Below are positions 58,036 through 64,000 of a stretch of 64,000 nucleotides of DNA, one piece after another. The notes below the pieces were generated by a model. It searched no databases. It was not told where the DNA came from and was given only the letters and a program-made list of their open reading frames with translations. Numbering within the stretch: the first letter of the stretch is position 1; every line of letters starts with the position of its first letter. The position numbers and the translations under genes were made by a program. Location: the NCBI GenBank assembly GCA_012976225.1, contig JAAVVG010000009.1, positions 248,001 through 312,000 on the forward strand. Reading direction: 5' to 3'. The stretch is from Golubevia sp. BC0850. Taxonomy: Eukaryota; Basidiomycota; Exobasidiomycetes; Golubeviales; Golubeviaceae.

Positions 58036-61000
58036 ATGGCGACGAAACCATCGATTCAAGATTCCAGCAATCCACCTCGAGTACCAACCTATATCCCTCA
58101 AGATCTAGCTCTCAGAATTCAGTCCTTGCTCTCCTCAACTCCAGACTCTATTCAATTTGCAAACACAAATTCAACATCTCCAACAGATTCGACCCCTCAA
58201 TTGAATCGATCCAATTCATCTGCCTCAACCATCAAGATCCGTTCTCCTTCTCAATCCCAATTCAAATCAACCTCCTTTGAACAGGATTCTGGTATCGCGA
58301 CCACCTCTTTGACAGAACATCTAGCCTCCCTATTTCCTACGCCCTCTTCTTTGGGCCCGCAGAACCTGGAAAAGGTTCATGCTTTGACTAGAGAACGGAT
58401 AGAGAGCAGTAGGAATGAGGTGGAGAGATTGGCTGGAGAGATAAGGGCAGACGAGAAGGATGGGAGGATGGAGAGAGTTGACGATGGAATGAAGGTGAGC
58501 AACTAAGAATTGAACGGAGAAACTGGTGCTGAGGAGAAATCTTAAAAGGAATGGTTGCCCCGATGAGCTGGGTCTTCCTGCGTTAGGAGCTGTGAGCTCA
58601 ACCTCCAATGTCCAGCAGATGCTATCCTCTGCCTAGTCATGAGATTGCTCTTACTTCTGAAACATGGCATCTGGCATAGACCTTCCGGCTCGTACCTTGA
58701 GGAGTTGACTCTATCTTCTACCCTACCCAATTCCCCCTTCCTCTCCTAGACCCTTCAAGAGCAACTCTTCTTGATCAAAGAGAAGTCGGCTGCCTCAGAA
58801 GAGGTCGTCAGAGACATCACTCGAGATATCAAAACTCTTGATACCGCCAAGAGGAACGTTGTAGGAAGTGTCACAGCTCTGAGAAGGCTGGGAATGTTGG
58901 GTGAGTCGTATTTGGATAAGAGTTGCCTCAAGACAACTCTCCCTCTAACTTTGGACCTGCTTCAATTCTTTCAGTCAACGCTACCGACAACTTGACCCGC
59001 TTATCGTCAACTCAAAGATATAAAGACGCAGCTCAAGCTTTGCAGGCTGTCAAAGCGTTGCAGCTGTTCTTCAAGAGCTACTTGGCTGTGGAGCGAGTGG
59101 CTAGAGTTTGGAAGACAGTGGGAGAGCTTCAGACGACGCTGAGAGAGAAAGTGATGGGAGAACATGAAGCTTAGTGAGTCCCAGGTGGAAGGAAGAATCA
59201 AACACAGACATGCCCGTTCTGATCTCCCTCCTCCGTCTTGGCTTGCCTTCTTCCAGCTTTCTGAATGGCTCGGCTACTAGACCAGTCAGATCTACCTCAC
59301 TTCCGGATGCAGCTCTTCTCATCGATGCTCTAGGTCCTGAAGCCAAGAACACTCTTCTAGACTGGTATTGTGCTCTCCAACTTCGAGAATATCGTCGAAT
59401 ATTCAGGGCTACGGACGAAGCTGGAGGACTTGACAACGTCTCTAGGCGATTCGCTTGGTTTAGAAGAGTTCTACGTACTCACGAAGAAGATCATCGTGCT
59501 GCTTTCTTGCCCGAATGGAACGTCAGTAGAGCTCTGGTCGAACGATTCACCAAGATCACTAGAGAAGATGTGAAGAGCGTCTTGGTTAGGGAAAGAGGTT
59601 CGCTGAGAGTCGAAACTCTGCTTGAATCTTTGAATGCCACTATGGATTTCGAGAAGGTGTTGAGTAAGAAGTTTGCAATGTCTGTGAGTCCTTCGAGAAG
59701 GCAGACGCTTTCAGATGTTACAAAGACTGACTCTGTCCAACCACTTCTTATTTTGACCTTCTCCTCGCACCATAGTTCTCGCAACTTGTCTCTCCTCTGA
59801 CTGCAGCTTCCGCTGTAGACGAATCTTCCACGACCGCTCATACTGCAGCCAGTTCTTTCACTCTGTCTTCCGTCTTCCAGCCCTACCTCTCGATTTATGT
59901 GGACTCTCAAGACAACAAGTTGTCAGAAATGATGACTTCCTATCGACGCCTCGGATCTTCTCTACCGAGAACTTCGAACTCTTTGGACGGATCTCCCGAC
60001 GTGTCGAATCCTAGCTCTCAAGAGGCCCATCACACAGTTCTTCCGAGCAGTACGGAGCTGTTCTACTTCTATCGACAGACTCTGGAGCAGTGTGCAACTC
60101 TTGATAGAGGTGAAACTTTCGAGCAGCTGACGAAGGTATACGCCAAATGGCTGGTTCGATATAGAGAGGACGTTCTGAAGGCTGGGTTGGCTAGGTGAGT
60201 TCAACTATAGGTCTTTCGAAACCTGACTTTCGGCACTGATCTCGTTTCCCTCTTTTCCTCACTGTCTGCAGGTCGGAACCTCTCCCTCGAAGATCTCTGG
60301 ATTCTCGCCCTTCGATCGCAGACATTCAGAGATGGTGTTTGATTATCAACACCTCGGATTACTGTGCTACGACGGCCTCCCAGCTCGAGGACAAGTTGAA
60401 GGAGAAGATTTCACCCGAATTGAAGGAGAAGCTCTCTTTGGAAGGAGAAAGGGAAGGGTTTAGAGGGTGAGTAGAGCGAGGACTGATCGAGAAGCAACAG
60501 CTTCATGACTTCGAGCTGATCCGATCCCATCATCTCCCCTTTTTAGTATCATCTCTGCCGCTATTTCTTGTCTCGTCAGAGAGCTAGAATTGACCCTCGA
60601 AGGTCCCTTTAATCAGATGATGCGACCTCAAGTCCCTTGGTCTCAATTCCAACTTCCTCCGGAGACGCTACCTTCTACTAAATCTTCTTATGCTGATGAG
60701 CTAGAGACTACTCTCGAACAAGTCGCTGCAGTGGTCAGACAAGATACGGAGAACAAGCGATATGTTCGAAGCTTCTCAGATAAGGCTGTTGGGTGAGTCG
60801 AAAGAGACCTCACTCTGGGACCCAAACTATTTGACCTTTGCTGACTCTGTTGTTTCTCCTTAACTGTTTTCTGCCTACAGGATTGTTCTTGCAAGGTTCA
60901 CTCACAACACTGTCAAACTCAAGCCGATGTCTCCGAGTGCAGCCGAGCAGGTAGGTTCAGTCTGGTCTCGTTGTCGAGGTCTCATCTTTTTGACCGGCCT

Positions 61001-61914
61001 CTCTTTCATCCTTCCTCTCTGCACATTCTTTACTCTCCTCTCAGTTACTCTTTGACGTCCTTCAGATTCGATCACACCTATTGGAGCTTCCTCGCTACTC
61101 GTCTGAAGAAGCCAATGCTTCCATCTCTGCTTCGTGAGTCATTCAGTTTGTCACCAGAGCCGAACTTCCATCCCCTAAACCAAGTATCTGTTTCTTTCCA
61201 TGCCTCACAGATACGCAAGATACGTCAACAAAGGAGTTTCGAGGCTGGAGACTCTGTTGAAGGTGGTGAGACTTCCAGACTCACCGCCGGACGCTCTCGT
61301 CGCAGGTTACGTCGAGTTGGTGGCCGACCGATCCTTCGTGAGTATCAGAGTAGAGGCAGATGGAAGGCGCTGCAGAAAGAGAGAGAGGGGGACCATTGAA
61401 AGGAGTGACTCCTGTGCCTTCTCCTCAGATAATTCGCTGAACCTCCCTTCTCATTTCGTTTCAGTCGAATTTCCAGAAGATCCTTGATCTGAAAGGCGTC
61501 AAACCAGTCGAGCAGAACGCCATCATGGACACCTTCTTGAGCATCACCTCTCGACGAGAAAATCTCTCTGACACCTCTTTCCTGACCACCCTGGATATGG
61601 ATCCTTCGTCTCAGCACTACCAGCAAGCCACTACTCCCTTCTCGTATGCCAACTCAGACGGCATGTCAACTCCTCCTCACTTCAATCGATCCAATTCAGC
61701 AAACGTTCCTTGGTCGAGCTCGCTTGGGGTTCAAGATGGCATGAGATCTCCTCCTACTGAGGGTGCTTACTCATACTACAACCAGCAGGGTCAGCAGCCT
61801 GGAGGAGGAAGCGCTGGCGGAGGTGGTGGAGCTAGGGCTCTTTCTGACCTGAAGAGATTTGGAAGCCTATTCGGTGCTGCTCTTGGTAGAAGAGAGGAGA
61901 AAGGTTTTAGGTAG
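58036..61914 (+). CDS. VPS53: GARP/EARP tethering complex subunit Vps53
   Basis: Eleven exons: 58036-58494, 58750-58900, 58975-59173, 59257-59683, 59776-60194, 60272-60466, 60547-60792, 60881-60950, 61045-61133, 61211-61337 and 61465-61914. Phases close to 943 residues. It is a subunit of the complex that tethers endosome-derived vesicles at the trans-Golgi. Family features: the N-terminal coiled coil (EQLFLIKEKSAASEEVVRDI), VTALRRLGMLVNATDNL, RYKDAAQALQAVKALQLFF, the central LLDWYCALQLREYRRIF, AWFRRVLRTHEEDHRAAFLP, CLIINTSDYCATTASQLEDK and the C-terminal FQKILDLKGVKPVEQN. The tail is Gly/Ser/Gln-rich (QQGQQPGGGSAGGGGGARAL). The 5' exon includes a Ser/Pro-rich insert not seen in yeast. Intron 1 (255 nt) is the longest. 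Confidence 0.92.
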
Positions 61915-62287
61915 ATGTAATTGTATGTTCACTGTCGAATGCAAACTCGTTCTGCTTTCGGTTCGTGATTTACGTATTGTCTACGAAGTGACTGATTTGC
62001 GCGCCTGAAGCCCTGGAGGTCGAAGCGGTGAAGAAGGGGGGGCGGGAGAGCTGAGTATCAAGCTGAGATTTCGTTCCGCCACCCCTTTCTCTTTCTCTTG
62101 CTCGAAATTCGAACGCCAAGAAGATGATTTTCCGTGGTCTTTCCTATAACCCTATGGTTCTTTTGCCTTTGTGAGTGGTCCCGCGAAACCGGATTGGCTC
62201 TGATTCAGCGCCTAGGGCAGCGGGCAGGCAGATCTGGAATCTCACGAGAGTCCCGCGTCTCAAGTCTGTGTGGCGATCCCGCAAGTG
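61915..62287. promoter_or_regulatory. 3' flank of VPS53 and upstream region of the glucanase
   Basis: About 370 bases between VPS53 and the glucanase TATA box, both genes on the plus strand. It includes a G-rich stretch near 62035 (GAAGGGGGGGCGGGAG). No further feature is seen. Confidence 0.4.
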
Positions 62288-62294
62288 TATAAAT
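62288..62294 (+). promoter_or_regulatory. TATA box of the glucanase gene
   Basis: TATAAAT, about 106 bases before the start codon, followed by a C/T-rich leader. This arrangement is typical of highly expressed fungal secreted-protein genes. Confidence 0.6.
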
Positions 62295-62399
62295 CCCTTC
62301 TCCTTTCGCAATGTCCCACTTCTTTAGCTTCTCTTTCCTTCTACTTCTCTGCTTTCTTCTTCTCTTTTCTTTCCCAGTCTTATCTCAAGCCTTCCAAAC

Positions 62400-64000
62400 A
62401 TGCGTTTCTCGCTTGCAGTTCTCTTCGCCGCTCTCTCCCTGGTTCAAGCTTCACCTCTCCGCACGGAAGGCATCGATGAACATCTCTTTGACAAAAGAGC
62501 ATCAAATTGGGCTCATTTTGGTGACAAGGCAAGAACTGGTGAGTCGCACACTCGGGTCGAAGGTCGGTCATTCGATGCTGACTCTGCTCTTCTCACCCCC
62601 TTTTTTTTCTTTCTCAGGCAAAGTCACAAGAGGTGTCAACCTAGGCGGCTGGTTTATTTTGGAATCTTGGATGACACCCTCTCTGTTCAATGCTCCAGAT
62701 ATAGCCCACCTCGACGTCCCAGACGAATGGAGCTTTATGGCTGCTGTCACCAACGTGTCTTCTCGAGCTGAGGCCAAGAGCAGAATGAAGAATCACTGGA
62801 ACACTTGGATCACTGAACAAGACTTCGCTGAAATATCGGCCGCGGGCTTAAATTCTGTAAGAATTCCTATTGGATACTGGGCTTTCAACGCTTCAAGTGC
62901 CGATATCGAGCCTTACCAAGCAACAGCTCAAAGACCTTACCTTCGTAATGCTTTGAGATGGGCCAACAAGTACAAGCTTGGTGAGTAGATCGTTCGGTGT
63001 TGTCCGAAGATTAATCAGCGAACAGTTGAAATCTTCCAATCTCTAGCCTCCCCCTTGATTCTGTATTTGACGACCCCTCTCGCTTTCCCTCCCTTCAGAC
63101 GTCGTTTTGGATTTGCACGGAGCTCCCTCGTCTCAAAATGGAGCAGGTGAGAATCAAAGCGGAGAGAAAGAGGAATCAACCCAAGATTCTGATGTCTTGA
63201 CTTTCTTCTCCTAACTGCCAACGTACAGATCACTCGGGCCACTCTGGTGCTATCGGCTTTGGTACCAACCCAACCGACATTCCCCGTGCGATCGATGCTT
63301 TAGTAAAGATGGTGAAGCTCTACGTAAATGATAGATCTTACGGTGGTGTTGTCAAAGGGTGAGTCAAGTAAAATCGAATTGAACTGTTCACTGGCGACGA
63401 TGTCTGACTCCTTGTCCCCTTTCTTTCTACGTCACTCGCATCAGGATCGAAGTCGTCAACGAACCTCTCATCTCAAAGTACAGAACTGGAGCTATCCCTC
63501 AAGAGACTCTGGTCAGCTTCTATCAGCAAGCTCACTCATCGATCAGAGCCGCAATGGATCCGAAAGCCATCACCAGACCTACTGTGATCCTTTCAGACGC
63601 ATTCACTCCCCTCTGGGACACCAAAGGAACAAGCGATTTGATGCCTTTCCCGTCAGGTTCAATAGCTTCCGATGCTCATCTTTACGAAGCATTCTACCCT
63701 CAGAGTCACTACTCGCAAGATCAACACATCGACTCTGTTTGTGGTCTTGCCAATCAACTTAAATATAGAAATAATGATCGCCCAACTATCGTTGGTGAAT
63801 GGAGTCTTGGAACTGGAGTCGGCTGCAGTAACTACAAGCTGTGTCAAAACTTTACGATGTCTGATTCTATCAAGAGCTTCAACTCGGCTCAGAGCAACAT
63901 CTTCAAGAGGAGGTTCTTTGAGGCTCAAGCGTCGACTTTTGAGAAGAACGCTGGAGGTGAGTAGTAATTCGAATTTGTGTCACCAAGAGGCATTGGGAAG
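62400..64000 (+). CDS. EXG1: Secreted exo-beta-1,3-glucanase, GH5 family (partial)
   Basis: Exons 62400-62538, 62618-62980, 63099-63146, 63229-63358 and 63445-63956; the next intron starts at 63957 (GTGAGT) and the 3' end lies outside the window. It trims cell-wall beta-1,3-glucan from the non-reducing end. A signal peptide (MRFSLAVLFAALSLVQA) is followed by a short propeptide ending at the Kex2-type DKR/AS. GH5 landmarks: GVNLGGWFILESWMTP, NSVRIPIGYWAF, LDLHGAPSSQNG with DHSGHSG, the acid/base Glu in IEVVNEP (about residue 232) and the nucleophile Glu in IVGEWSLG (about residue 344). Several N-glycosylation sequons occur (NVS, NAS, NFT). The catalytic set is complete in the visible part. The gene symbol follows yeast usage for this family. 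Confidence 0.92.

Noticed and set aside
1-64000. Search for CRISPR, rRNA, transposons and LTR elements
   Set aside because: No spaced repeats, terminal repeats, transposase or reverse-transcriptase motifs were seen.

Overview
The window is nuclear DNA of an intron-rich fungus, most likely a basidiomycete. Nearly every recognisable gene is cut by short introns with a strong GTGAGT/GTAAGT donor and a pyrimidine-rich CAG/TAG acceptor. Genes lie on both strands and are tightly packed. The protein set (Rieske protein, F1 delta, LEU1, GARP VPS53, dynactin ARP10, exosome RRP40) is fungal. A CSL-family factor and a pyridoxal synthase with a long Thr/Ser-rich N-terminus fit Basidiomycota. I cannot place it below phylum from sequence alone. 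I see no LTR element, DNA transposon, rRNA, CRISPR array or convincing tRNA.

Layout. 1-8.0 kb: 3' end of a CSL transcription factor, a DUF2439 (ZGRF1/Mte1-like) protein, a GNAT acetyltransferase, mitochondrial Rieske protein RIP1, and PLP synthase SNZ/PDX1. 9.1-11.1 kb: a broken TPR/F-box/LRR gene. 11.5-16.5 kb: proteasome RPN8 and the Na+/H+ exchanger NHX1, divergent. 16.9-20.4 kb: a second broken F-box-like gene and lineage-specific genes. 20.8-31.7 kb: PHS1, RRP40, a YMC-type mitochondrial carrier, splicing factor SNU23, ATP16 and an NCS1 permease. 32.6-40.5 kb: riboflavin kinase, ARP10 and an RFX factor. 41.5-47.8 kb: a 1,976-residue Ser-rich protein with one 5.1-kb exon. 48.5-51.5 kb: LEU1. 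51.9-57.9 kb: an accessory stretch with small hypothetical genes, two more broken F-box/LRR genes and a small secreted peptide. 58.0-64.0 kb: VPS53 and a secreted GH5 exo-beta-1,3-glucanase that runs off the window.

The conserved genes are scattered housekeeping functions (respiration, vitamin B6 and FMN synthesis, leucine synthesis, transport, RNA decay and splicing), not a pathway cluster. In all of them the exon phases close exactly. By contrast, all four F-box/LRR-like loci, every one on the minus strand, show single-base frame disruptions, and one also has an in-frame stop. They look like relics of a fast birth-and-death F-box family. The strongest candidates for something undescribed are the TATA-driven secreted cysteine peptide at 56.1 kb, the giant Ser-rich protein, the orphan gene at 18.5-19.8 kb, and several unusual gene architectures: a 14-nt microexon, a 10-nt first exon, a 784-nt intron, and a riboflavin kinase split by a long low-complexity insert.
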